A stretch of DNA of 16,332 nt. It comes from Bacillota bacterium. GTDB lineage: Bacteria; Bacillota; Clostridia; Christensenellales; Pumilibacteraceae. The notes under the pieces are model-generated. The model saw nothing but the letters and a program-made list of their open reading frames with translations. It had not been told where the DNA came from and did not search any database. Positions within the stretch are counted from its first letter, which is position 1, and the number at the start of each line of letters is the position of its first letter. Positions 1-5,827 of this stretch are shown here, piece by piece. The DNA is taken from NCBI GenBank assembly GCA_009787685.1, contig WQSV01000015.1, positions 1-16,332 of the forward strand. Direction: 5' to 3'. Both the position numbers and the translations under genes were made by a program.

Positions 1-140
1 AAAATGAGCGTTGCTCTTGCTCAATGAGTGAGTTTTTAAAGCGTTCAATTCCGTTGCCATAGCGAACAAATTGCTTTGGGAATGCGTTTTCGTATTTCGT
101 CTAAACTATCTATTACAACGCATCCAACGACACCACAGAA
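1..140 (-). pseudogene. frameshifted coding relic of unknown function, cut by left edge
   Basis: Two minus-strand frames look coding-like and abut. One, about 140 to 45, reads through VVIDSLDEIRKRIPKAI and then stops. The other, from about 100 to the window edge, reads KYENAFPKQFVRYGNGIERF and stays open. The second has a stop just before it and no usual start codon, so the simplest explanation is one gene with a frameshift near position 95-100 that continues off the left edge. I do not recognise the family. It lies downstream of the truncated recombinase and its terminator, in keeping with decayed mobile DNA. Coding status is inferred from peptide composition only. Confidence 0.3.
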
Positions 141-142
141 GC

Positions 143-179
143 AAAAAAAATCCGAACTCAGATTAGAGTTCGGATTTTT
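143..179. terminator. bidirectional rho-independent terminator
   Basis: A perfect 14-bp inverted repeat (146-159 with 166-179, arm AAAAATCCGAACTC) encloses a 6-base loop. Read on the minus strand, the hairpin is followed by eight T residues, so it terminates the recombinase fragment. The plus-strand reading also ends in T residues. The recombinase stop codon TAA (165-163) lies inside the loop, so the 3' end of the gene and the terminator overlap completely. Confidence 0.85.
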
Positions 180-972
180 CGCTATTGGCGGAGGGGGTGG
201 GGATGAAGTTTGAACACATTACTTCTTCCACTGCCTCGTTTGTTTCGGTTAGGTCGGCAGTTTGTAGTTTTGTTCCGTCGGTTGGCTTTATATTAAAATA
301 GCCAATGATACAATCGTCATAGACATAGACTGTTGAAAGCAAGTTGTTAATCAATTTGCGTTGATATTCCTTGTCGGCTGGGTTGCCTTTTAGGAGTTCA
401 GCAACAAAGTCCATGATGTCGGCTTTGGTTAGTTTGTAGCCTCGTTCTAGTTCTAGTTTTGATTTTTGGGTTAGTAGGTCGCTTAGCAACATCTCTAAAT
501 CTTGCATTTTGGTTTCTATGCTATCTCGCAAGAGTTGACTTTTTGCGTTGACGAAAGCCTCTGCCCAGTTTTCGACATCTTGTCTTGCTTTTGTTATTCT
601 CACTTCCAAACTACGCAAGCCATCGTCCGAAGTTCTTTTTTCGTAGTATGCCAAAACATCACTAGCCGCCTTTTCGACATTGTTTGATTCACTCAAAAAA
701 TCTCTCAAAAACTCTATAACATTTCGCTCTAGCCTTTCCTTGTCCTCTCGTTTTTTGTCGCAACAACGCTTTTTCATTTTCTTGCAAGCGTAGTAATGAT
801 ATGTTGTTCCGAGCCTTCCATTTCCACCATCGGAAACCATCGGCGTTCCACAATGACCGCAAAACGCTTTGCCCGTCAGCAAATAGATTTCCTTTGCCGA
901 GTTCTTGCCCAAAAAATATTGGTTTTCCTTGAGCCTTTCTTGGACTACCGAGAACAGTTCTCTTTCAATCAC
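163..972 (-). pseudogene. large serine recombinase, C-terminal part only
   Basis: The 269 residues match the distal half of large serine recombinases. They start in the recombinase domain (IERELFSVVQERL), continue with a zinc beta-ribbon with cysteines at about 38, 41, 63 and 70/71, then a long charged coiled-coil at about 105-190, and end with FIPTPSAN. Such enzymes normally run to about 450-550 residues and start with a resolvase-type catalytic domain containing the nucleophilic serine. None of that is present: on the minus strand a stop codon lies two codons before the GTG at 972. The coding sequence is therefore broken at about 970, exactly where a plus-strand RNA-polymerase-like fragment begins. 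The remnant cannot catalyse recombination. It probably belonged to an element once integrated here. Confidence 0.85.
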
Positions 973-1360
973 GCAGCTTCACGAGCAACATATCAATTTC
1001 ATGAGTGCTAATCTGTTGAATCAGGTTCGTCAAATGAACGGTGTTGCGAAGCAATTCAAGGCAATCGTGGACTACATCGAGAAGTTGAATCCTAAACAAG
1101 CGAAGTTCATCAAGGAAAATACTACGGATACTGACAAGAGTAGCTTCGTTGAGGAATGTCTGCGCGACGGAATCCGAATCCATCAGCCGCCATTCTTTGG
1201 AAGTATTGACTTGAAGGAACTCAAGCAAATGTTCAAGGAACACCACGAACTGGTAGCGAGATTGGAGTTCACTGGGGTTGAAATGCCGATGGTAATGGGG
1301 AAGGTTTCCCTAAATTGGAACACACAAATACATAATAAAAAGTGCAAAATGCACAAATAA
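968..1360 (+). pseudogene. fragment resembling RNA polymerase beta subunit (phage type), C-terminal region
   Basis: The plus-strand frame from 968 reads ITQLHEQHINFMSANL, later FVEECLRDGIRIHQPPFFG, and then VEMPMVMGKV at about 1275-1305. By eye this order resembles the region near the C-terminus of multisubunit RNA polymerase beta chains: the segment after PSRMNxGQxxE, then the PxF(D/F)G turn, then the PVxxG segment before the KLxH motif. The divergence suggests a phage or plasmid version rather than host RpoB. Homology seems to stop near 1305, and the frame ends at 1358-1360. The 5' part is missing because the frame runs directly into the truncated recombinase. No ribosome site or promoter is visible. 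The family call is from memory of motif order and is moderate at best. Confidence 0.45.
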
Positions 1361-1412
1361 CAAAAACAAACCGAGCCGTAGATAGCGGACGGAAAAAAGG
1401 AAATTAAAAATT

Positions 1413-1613
1413 ATGACAAACAAAAAAGAAACATTTAGAGAGGCTTTTTTAACAGCCGAATATGCTCTATCAAATTTTACAGGTATATCTAGCATACACG
1501 AAGAATATTTGACAATTTATCTCAAAAAGGACGAAAAGGAAATAGAAAAGTTAGTTTCCTTTCTTGAAAAATTGGAATATCAACTACAAGCATTCCGAAA
1601 GATTTTTACATGA
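1413..1613 (+). CDS. small hypothetical protein (66 aa), first of an overlapping pair
   Basis: I do not recognise this 66-residue protein. It is charged, has no signal peptide or membrane segment, and its C-terminal half (LKKDEKEIEKLVSFLEKLEY) should form an amphipathic or coiled-coil helix. A ribosome binding site AAAAGGAAA lies about 10 bases before the ATG at 1413. The stop codon overlaps the start of the next gene in the arrangement ATGA at 1610-1613, which normally means translational coupling, so the two products probably act together. They are the only credible intact plus-strand genes in the window. Their position between a broken recombinase/polymerase junction and the left repeat of the tRNA-Ser island suggests mobile cargo. 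An antitoxin/toxin-like pair is possible on size and coupling alone, but no family evidence supports it. Confidence 0.6.
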   Translation: MTNKKETFREAFLTAEYALSNFTGISSIHEEYLTIYLKKDEKEIEKLVSFLEKLEYQLQAFRKIFT

Positions 1614-1870
1614 TACTATATCTTTTCCCAAAAGATACCAACGATGATTTTTGGGAAATAAGAAAAATAAGCTGTTATCTTAATGAATTTGTTTCAAGGT
1701 ATGGCAACTTAAAAATAAAGGATATAATGGAAAACTATGACCTTTTCTGCTTTGCTGAGTTATTGAAAAACAAGCAAATCAAAAGTAAGTTAAGGCGAAA
1801 TCCGCTATTCTATAATTCACTAAAACTTATAACAAAGATCCCCGAATTCCCGCTTCTTGAAATGGAATAG
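1610..1870 (+). CDS. small hypothetical protein (86 aa), second of an overlapping pair
   Basis: The 86-residue product has no recognisable domain. It has a hydrophobic start (MILYLFPK), an acidic and aromatic middle (DTNDDFWEI, MENYDLFCFAELL) and a basic segment (KNKQIKSKLRRNP). Its ATG overlaps the stop of the upstream gene by the ATGA arrangement, so it is probably translated by reinitiation. The stop codon at 1868-1870 falls inside the left arm of a 10-bp hairpin (1864-1890), and a strong terminator follows at 1943-1979. Without homologues it cannot be excluded that the C-terminus is truncated. Confidence 0.55.
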   Translation: MILYLFPKDTNDDFWEIRKISCYLNEFVSRYGNLKIKDIMENYDLFCFAELLKNKQIKSKLRRNPLFYNSLKLITKIPEFPLLEME

Positions 1871-1979
1871 GAAGAGTATTTTCCTATTCCAAAGAGGACA
1901 AGGGGATTTGAAATCTATTTCCTATCTCGTCATAGCAAACAAAAAACTTCCCTTGTCCTCTTGGGAAGTTTTTTTGTGT
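1864..1979 (+). terminator. tandem hairpins with terminator and competing antiterminator pairing
   Basis: Three structures can be drawn on the plus-strand transcript. Hairpin 1 is GGAATAGGAA (1864-1873) with TTCCTATTCC (1881-1890). The terminator is AAAACTTCCC (1943-1952) with GGGAAGTTTT (1963-1972), a 10-base loop and a run of T residues. An alternative 13-bp pairing joins AAGAGGACAAGGG (1892-1904) to CCCTTGTCCTCTT (1950-1962), which uses part of the left stem and the whole loop of the terminator, so the two cannot form together. The terminator call is firm; the regulatory reading is inference. Confidence 0.7.
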
Positions 1980-2034
1980 CTTTTTCACTCGAAAACTGGG
2001 GAATTGGGGCATTTTTCTTTCTTTTTTGCGAATG

Positions 2035-2131
2035 ACCCCTCCGCCAAGTGAAGTGTCAATTATCCAAGAGGACAGGCGAAGTGCAACAAAAAAGGCACAT
2101 CTTGTGATGTGCCAAATTGTGGCGGAGGAAG
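2035..2131. repeat. left 97-bp direct repeat with tRNA-Ser 3' end (attachment-site-like)
   Basis: This stretch aligns without gaps to 5828-5924. The last 54 bases are identical, and I count 8 mismatches in the first 43. It contains a copy of the tRNA-Ser terminator (2088-2113) and ends with the last 12 bases of the tRNA gene (TGGCGGAGGAAG on the plus strand), after which similarity stops at 2132. A 3'-terminal tRNA fragment as a direct repeat is the classical footprint of an element integrated into a tRNA gene. Confidence 0.85.
2088..2113 (-). terminator. duplicate copy of the tRNA-Ser terminator in the left repeat
   Basis: GGCACATC (2094-2101) pairs with GATGTGCC (2106-2113) around a 4-base loop and is followed on the minus strand by six T residues. 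It is identical to the terminator behind the intact tRNA-Ser gene. Here it could stop read-through leaving the left end of the island on the minus strand. The stretch 2132-2340 between it and the HNH gene holds no feature I can name. Confidence 0.75.
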
Positions 2132-2340
2132 CTTTTGCTGAACCCACACCAGTTCCAAACAAGTCTTTGGACTAATATGGTTTTCATATTTTATGAAATA
2201 TTTTGTAATTTGAGCCATCATCGAAAGATTCTTTGGCGAAAGAGGTCCGTTGCCGTCTTTTCCGTCATTTTTTTATTTACTCATTATTTGTCCTGAAAAG
2301 ATTCTCAGCGCGTTTAATCATTACTTTCCACTGTGTAGGC

Positions 2341-3231
2341 TTAACTTGCTTTTTGCAGACCGAAAATACTTGAAGATGTTACTCCGCCTTCACCTATAAG
2401 CCTAAAGCGGATATATTTTGCATCTAGTCCTTCAACGCTAAATTTAGTGGTGAATTTGCCTGTGTAATTATATTTCGTTTTTATTATTTTTCCATCAGCT
2501 ATCCATTCAATTCTATTCGCATAACTACTCACGACAGTTATTGTGCCTTGGTAGTTGTCTGTCACTATCGAGTATATTTTGGGAACTCTGATCAGTTTTT
2601 TTGGTTGTGACGAATAATACATTGCACTTTTACTCGCGCTATTTTCATCAAGAATATATGTGTAAGAATGCTCTCCTAGTTCGTTCTTCAACAAGTTTTT
2701 TGTAGGCACTCTTTTTATTTCAGTTGAATCCCAATCAGAACATTGGTATGGATCGTACACTAGCGGGATATTGCGCTGTTTTATCTCAATGCCTTTTCCA
2801 CCGAACCTGTCAAGGTTCGCCGACAGCTTCCATCTTAGAACCTCATTCAACTCATCAAATAAGAATTGAGCATTTGTGTAGTGCTTAGCAAAAGCCATTG
2901 GATCACACTTATTGATTCTCATGAAGTGCCTTTTTGCATTTTCGCCATAGCCTATTCTCTCTGAATTCCTAAAGTGTTTCACGCCGTGGCAAGCCGAACA
3001 AAGCGCTATAATATTTTTTAGTGTTTGCGTTCTTGCCTTAGTGTCAAATTCCCATTCCTCATGAGCATCTAGTTTTGAGTCTTCTTTCCCGCAAATGCCG
3101 CAACGATGATTATATCGCTCATAGCATTTTTGTCTTAATGTGTCCCAGTCTTTTTTTGGAAGCGACTTTGAAAAATTATTGCCCCATGCACCTTTGGGCA
3201 GAAGGTCTATTGTTAGTCTTAAATTATTCAT
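2341..3231 (-). CDS. HNH endonuclease-like protein with C-terminal beta-sandwich-like domain
   Basis: This 296-residue protein begins with PKGAWGNN and WDTLRQKCYERY. It then has an HNH zinc-finger nuclease core: C44-x2-C47, LDAHEEWEFD with H57, LKNII with N73, and C78-x2-CH with H82 and H86. HNH folds of this kind cut DNA with a single metal ion. The middle (about 100-150) is a conserved-looking helical segment. The C-terminus (about 215-296; ITVVSSYANRIEWIADGKII) reads like a small beta-sandwich or Ig-like domain. It is the last gene of the island operon, 11 bases after the DUF4417 gene, with a strong ribosome site (GGGAGGAGAG) before the ATG at 3231. All metal-binding residues are present, so it is probably active. 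Whether it defends, moves or processes DNA cannot be told from sequence. Confidence 0.8.
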   Translation of the reverse strand: MNNLRLTIDLLPKGAWGNNFSKSLPKKDWDTLRQKCYERYNHRCGICGKEDSKLDAHEEWEFDTKARTQTLKNIIALCSACHGVKHFRNSERIGYGENAKRHFMRINKCDPMAFAKHYTNAQFLFDELNEVLRWKLSANLDRFGGKGIEIKQRNIPLVYDPYQCSDWDSTEIKRVPTKNLLKNELGEHSYTYILDENSASKSAMYYSSQPKKLIRVPKIYSIVTDNYQGTITVVSSYANRIEWIADGKIIKTKYNYTGKFTTKFSVEGLDAKYIRFRLIGEGGVTSSSIFGLQKAS

Positions 3232-3242
3232 CTCTCTCCTCC

Positions 3243-3980
3243 CTAGTTTGACGGATAAAGGTCGCCCGCAAAATACTTGTCCATATATTGCCGCAATCCC
3301 ATCTTTGCAATCAACTCTTCATGATTATATGGACTTAGCACTTTGATATTACCACGCATTGCTTGGAGTGGCTCGCCATAGCAAATAATTGCCGATGGTC
3401 TAATCGCCTCAAGCATTCGATTGTAGCCGTCCATAAATCCTCTTTCGTTATCTTCTCTTGCATAAGTTGAGACGGCAACGATGCTGCCTTGCTCTACACC
3501 CTCAAAACAAAAAGCATAACTGTCAGGAGTTCCCCATGTAATTGTGGGAATAACTCTTAGCCCTTGTTTTTGCCAAAATGCTCCGCACCAGCGATTTTTG
3601 AAAACGCTGTTCATTTGCAGCACCAACGGCATATCCTTGTAGGTGCTAAATTCGGGAGTCATCACGGCATAGTATTGAGACAGTTTTTCAAGAGCCGCTT
3701 CGGGCTTATTGTAGACGGTCTCAAAATTCCAATCATATGTGAAAAAGTGGATTATCTTGTCAGCATTTTCCGCGTCATCCGCTTTAGTCTTGGAATATCC
3801 CCAAGGCTCAAGATTTTTTAGGTCTATATTTTGCCGCTTCACCAGCGGAATGCCCAGCTTACTTCTAGATGTCCTCAGAAATTCATTGCGTATTATCTTT
3901 TGTTTTTTATGCGTTTTCTCGTCTTGATTGTTTTCTTGAACGGGAAAATCTAGCAATCCCATTGTGTTGCTATTCGTCAT
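3243..3980 (-). CDS. DUF4417 domain protein
   Basis: The 245-residue protein carries the pattern I associate with DUF4417: YDWNFETVYNKP at about 82-93, YAVMTPEFSTYKDMPLVLQM at about 104-123, FWQKQGLRVIPTITWG at about 135-150, and FMDGYNRMLEAIRP followed by IICYGEP at about 182-204. The function of this family is unknown; members are common in phages and mobile elements. The first 60 residues are polar and lysine-rich and look disordered. The start at 3980 has AAGGAGA 7-8 bases upstream. It follows the 150-aa gene by 26 bases and precedes the HNH gene by 11, so the two are cotranscribed and may form a functional pair. No signal peptide or membrane segment is seen. Confidence 0.75.
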   Translation of the reverse strand: MTNSNTMGLLDFPVQENNQDEKTHKKQKIIRNEFLRTSRSKLGIPLVKRQNIDLKNLEPWGYSKTKADDAENADKIIHFFTYDWNFETVYNKPEAALEKLSQYYAVMTPEFSTYKDMPLVLQMNSVFKNRWCGAFWQKQGLRVIPTITWGTPDSYAFCFEGVEQGSIVAVSTYAREDNERGFMDGYNRMLEAIRPSAIICYGEPLQAMRGNIKVLSPYNHEELIAKMGLRQYMDKYFAGDLYPSN

Positions 3981-4006
3981 TTTTTATTCTCCTTGTTTTT
4001 AATTTT

Positions 4007-4459
4007 CTACTTTATGAATCTCCAACGCAACTCTCTTGCAATTGCAAAAATTGATGCGTTAGCGGATTCATTAATCTTTTCACTATCAAAGAGACTGTCT
4101 CCAAAGAATATTTTTTCACCCTCAATAGACAAAAAGCAATCATAAAATGGCTCAACCTTTTCTCCGACAAGATTCAATCTTTCAAGTTTAGAAAATTGCA
4201 TTTCAATTTTTGGCTCTACCCAACAACTCTCAAAAAACAACGAAATGGTGCTCTTATCATTACTTCGACGATGCCAATAAATAGCGCCATTATATTGAAT
4301 ATTTTTAATGTAAGCATCATGAAAGCTACCGTATTTTTCTAACAAAAAATCAATATCTTCTTGAGTCTTAATTTCATACCAATGATTGCACTTACAACCA
4401 TCAGCTTTTTTTAGTTTCTCAACTGCTTCAAGTTGTTCTTTGGTGTATTTATATTCCAC
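4007..4459 (-). CDS. immunity-protein-like hypothetical protein (150 aa)
   Basis: I place the start at the GTG at 4459, not at the ATG at 4498, because AAAAGGAGA stands 7-8 bases before the GTG and the upstream ATG has no ribosome site; this gives 150 residues. The protein starts with a charged helix (YTKEQLEAVEKLKKADGCKC), continues with FHDAYIKNIQYNG at about 47, then alternating beta-strand-like segments (TISLFFESCWVEPKIEMQF) and a tail FAIARELRWRFIK. The FHDAxIKxIxY start followed by a beta-rich half is a layout seen in many small immunity proteins of polymorphic toxin systems. No specific family can be named. It lies third in the operon, 19 bases after the zinc-ribbon gene. An immunity role is inference from layout and from the toxin-like first gene. 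Confidence 0.65.
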   Translation of the reverse strand: MEYKYTKEQLEAVEKLKKADGCKCNHWYEIKTQEDIDFLLEKYGSFHDAYIKNIQYNGAIYWHRRSNDKSTISLFFESCWVEPKIEMQFSKLERLNLVGEKVEPFYDCFLSIEGEKIFFGDSLFDSEKINESANASIFAIARELRWRFIK

Positions 4460-4478
4460 GATTAATCTCCTTTTATTA

Positions 4479-4937
4479 TTACAGCATAAAACTTGCATCT
4501 TCTACTTCATGCCAAATATCTCTTAGTTTTATTCCGTTGATATTTGCGTTGGCAGAAAAATCATTTCTATCCTTATACCGAGAAGAATATACTGGTTCTT
4601 CGCTAAATAATGAAATCTGGTTATCTACAAAATAAACACCATACTCAATATTATTATAAGTGAATTTCATTTCTGAATAAAAGAATAAGCCATCTATAAA
4701 ATCATCAAAGTTCGGTTTTATTGGCTTGCCTTCGCTATATAGTCGCTTGGCCTTATTGAGCGAAACTACAGCATGATTTATTACTCTGTCGGGAAAATCC
4801 CAGCTTCTGTTGCTATTTTCCCAGCCGCAACTTATACAAGGGTCGGTGTGACCATACTTATTACTTAAAACCGATTGACCACAAACATGGCATTTTTTTT
4901 GTATGTTTTTTTCCATATCGTTATTATTTTTAATCAT
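4479..4937 (-). CDS. CPCC-like zinc-ribbon protein (152 aa), possible immunity protein
   Basis: Residues about 16-40 contain two cysteine pairs, CHVC and CISCGWEN, and the following segment VVSLNKAKRLYSEGKP matches the SLNEARxxYxxxG pattern that follows the ribbon in cysteine-rich CPCC-type domains. The remaining 90 residues (FDDFIDGLFFYSEMKF, YGVYFVDNQISLF) appear to be a separate alpha/beta region. CPCC-type proteins frequently sit next to polymorphic toxin genes, so an immunity or chaperone role is plausible but unproven. AAAAAGGAGA lies before the ATG at 4937 and overlaps the stop codon of the upstream 94-aa toxin-like gene (gap 13 bases), which suggests tight coupling. It has no signal peptide and is probably cytoplasmic. 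Confidence 0.6.
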   Translation of the reverse strand: MIKNNNDMEKNIQKKCHVCGQSVLSNKYGHTDPCISCGWENSNRSWDFPDRVINHAVVSLNKAKRLYSEGKPIKPNFDDFIDGLFFYSEMKFTYNNIEYGVYFVDNQISLFSEEPVYSSRYKDRNDFSANANINGIKLRDIWHEVEDASFML

Positions 4938-4950
4938 AATTATCTCCTTT

Positions 4951-5235
4951 TTAGCAGAACATTGAATTTACTTCCAAATGCTCGTTTGTTCTGACGGGAT
5001 CGCGTGAAGAATCCCAATCATGGTCGTGGGGAAATTTCGGCTCTCCATGTTTAGGATCCCATTTGTGTTTCCAGTCTCTATCCCAAATTGCATCGCCATT
5101 TGAATCATACCATCTTTCTTGCTTAAGGTCGCCAAATTTATCGTATAATTCCGACTTTGAATTTGGTGCCCCTTCATCATTCAACCTGCTCCCGACAAAC
5201 TTATTTATACCGCCGCTTACCTTGCACATTCCCAT
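4951..5235 (-). CDS. polymorphic-toxin-C-terminus-like small protein (94 aa)
   Basis: The 94-residue product reads GAPNSKSELYDKFGDL, then RWYDSNGDAIWDRDWKH, then HGEPKFPHDHDWD. This series (polar linker, RxYDxxGxAxxDxDxxH, FPHxHxW) is like the short C-terminal modules of polymorphic toxins, where the histidines and aspartates may form a catalytic or metal site. No delivery domain, signal peptide or long N-terminus is attached, so it would be an orphan toxin module or an intracellular protein. A near-perfect ribosome site, GGAGGTGAT, precedes the ATG at 5235. It is the first full gene of the operon and overlaps the stop codon of a 15-codon leader ORF by one base. The family resemblance is from memory and the toxin activity is inferred. 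Confidence 0.55.
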   Translation of the reverse strand: MGMCKVSGGINKFVGSRLNDEGAPNSKSELYDKFGDLKQERWYDSNGDAIWDRDWKHKWDPKHGEPKFPHDHDWDSSRDPVRTNEHLEVNSMFC

Positions 5236-5282
5236 TATATCACCTCCTCATGAGGCTTGTCAATTTTTTGCGTGTGTTTCAT
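5235..5282 (-). CDS. 15-codon leader ORF coupled to the toxin-like gene
   Basis: ACAGGAGG stands about nine bases before an ATG at 5282 that opens the frame MKHTQKIDKPHEEVI, ending in TAA at 5237-5235. The stop shares its last A with the ATG of the 94-aa gene (TAATG). The downstream gene's ribosome site GGAGGTGAT lies inside this short frame. Ribosomes translating it would therefore cover and then deliver initiation to the toxin-like gene. Good ribosome site and coupling make it more than a chance ORF, but the peptide may have no function of its own. Confidence 0.5.
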   Translation of the reverse strand: MKHTQKIDKPHEEVI

Positions 5283-5312
5283 TTTTCTTTTCCTCCTGTT
5301 TTTTCAATAGAA

Positions 5313-5356
5313 AAGGTGAAGGCTGCCATTGTTGATGGACTTACGCACTTCACCTT
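5313..5356 (-). promoter_or_regulatory. leader RNA hairpin upstream of the island operon
   Basis: AAGGTGAAG (5313-5321, plus strand) is the reverse complement of CTTCACCTT (5348-5356), giving a 9-bp stem. The enclosed sequence contains a second small stem, CCAT with ATGG (5327-5339). In the minus-strand transcript it lies about 30 bases before the leader ORF. Only four U residues follow, so it is at best a weak terminator and may instead be a protein or RNA binding site. Confidence 0.45.
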
Positions 5357-5398
5357 AAAAATTATTATTATTACTTATTAAAAACTTTCTCCTAATTC

Positions 5399-5464
5399 TA
5401 TAAGGCAACGAACGAGAGTCGCAAGCAAATTTATTTGCTTATGACCGAGTGAGGAAGCCTTATA
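5399..5464 (-). promoter_or_regulatory. structured 5' end of the island transcript (palindromic leader element)
   Basis: A 66-bp element is closed by TATAAGGC (5399-5406) and GCCTTATA (5457-5464). It contains a perfect inner hairpin AAGCAAAT / ATTTGCTT (5423-5440), with CGAG-rich single strands between. The predicted transcription start (about 5463) falls on the outer stem, so the mRNA would start as a folded multi-stem structure. This could protect the 5' end, bind a regulator, or be a short palindromic repeat that has landed under the promoter. Confidence 0.5.
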
Positions 5465-5469
5465 TTTAT

Positions 5470-5497
5470 ATTATACCACAGATTTTTCATTTGTCAA
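5470..5497 (-). promoter_or_regulatory. sigma-A promoter of the island operon
   Basis: The minus strand shows TTGACA (5497-5492), a 16-bp spacer and TATAAT (5475-5470), preceded by the extended motif TGG. Both hexamers match the consensus exactly. The start site is expected near 5463, giving a leader of about 180 bases before the 15-codon ORF. Expression is likely to be strong unless controlled through the leader. Confidence 0.85.
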
Positions 5498-5634
5498 TAG
5501 GTTTTGGCGAAAATGGTGCATGAAAATAGGGAACAGTTTTTTCGTGTTTTTTGACATTAGTTGGATAGGATGACATTATTTCGTGAAAACAAGCAAAAAG
5601 GTGTCCTTTTTTAATTGTTTTCTGTAATATAGAT

Positions 5635-5681
5635 GGGAGTTCGAATCCCTCTTGGCTAGAGAAAAAGGGATTCGAACTCCG
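5635..5681. repeat. inverted pair of tRNA T-arm-like sequences
   Basis: GGAGTTCGAATCCCT (5636-5650) and its exact reverse complement (5666-5680) are separated by 15 bases. The stretch GGGAGTTCGAATCCCTCTT (5635-5653) matches the T-arm and half acceptor of the neighbouring tRNA-Ser at 18 of 19 positions, in the same sense as that tRNA but on the plus strand. The right arm is similar on the other strand. No complete tRNA can be folded here. The rest of 5498-5827 shows no gene I would support. Confidence 0.6.
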
Positions 5682-5827
5682 TCTAAAGAGGTCAAATACA
5701 CAAAGAAACAATCATAAAACACGCTTTTGGAAAAAACAACTTCCTTTATTCTCTTTTGAAAAATTTTTCTGCGTTTTAGGGGTATTTTCCTCCTAATATT
5801 GTCAAAAATGACCTATTTGAAAATATA

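Noticed and set aside
965..1246. Minus-strand 93-aa open frame
   Set aside because: It is the antisense shadow of the RNA-polymerase-like fragment, which has the better motif content.
1884..2162. Minus-strand 92-aa open frame across the left repeat
   Set aside because: It runs through two terminators and the tRNA 3' fragment and has no recognisable motif; chance ORF.
4460..4498. Longer start (ATG at 4498) for the immunity-like protein
   Set aside because: It overlaps the end of the upstream gene and has no ribosome site, whereas GTG at 4459 has AAAAGGAGA at proper distance.
5399..5464. Known riboswitch or T-box in the island leader
   Set aside because: No recognisable aptamer core or T-box motif, and no terminator with a U run directly follows.
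5487..5711. Minus-strand 74-aa open frame over the T-arm palindrome and the island promoter
   Set aside because: It needs a TTG start, reads through the T-arm inverted repeat and overlaps a perfect promoter; no family resemblance.
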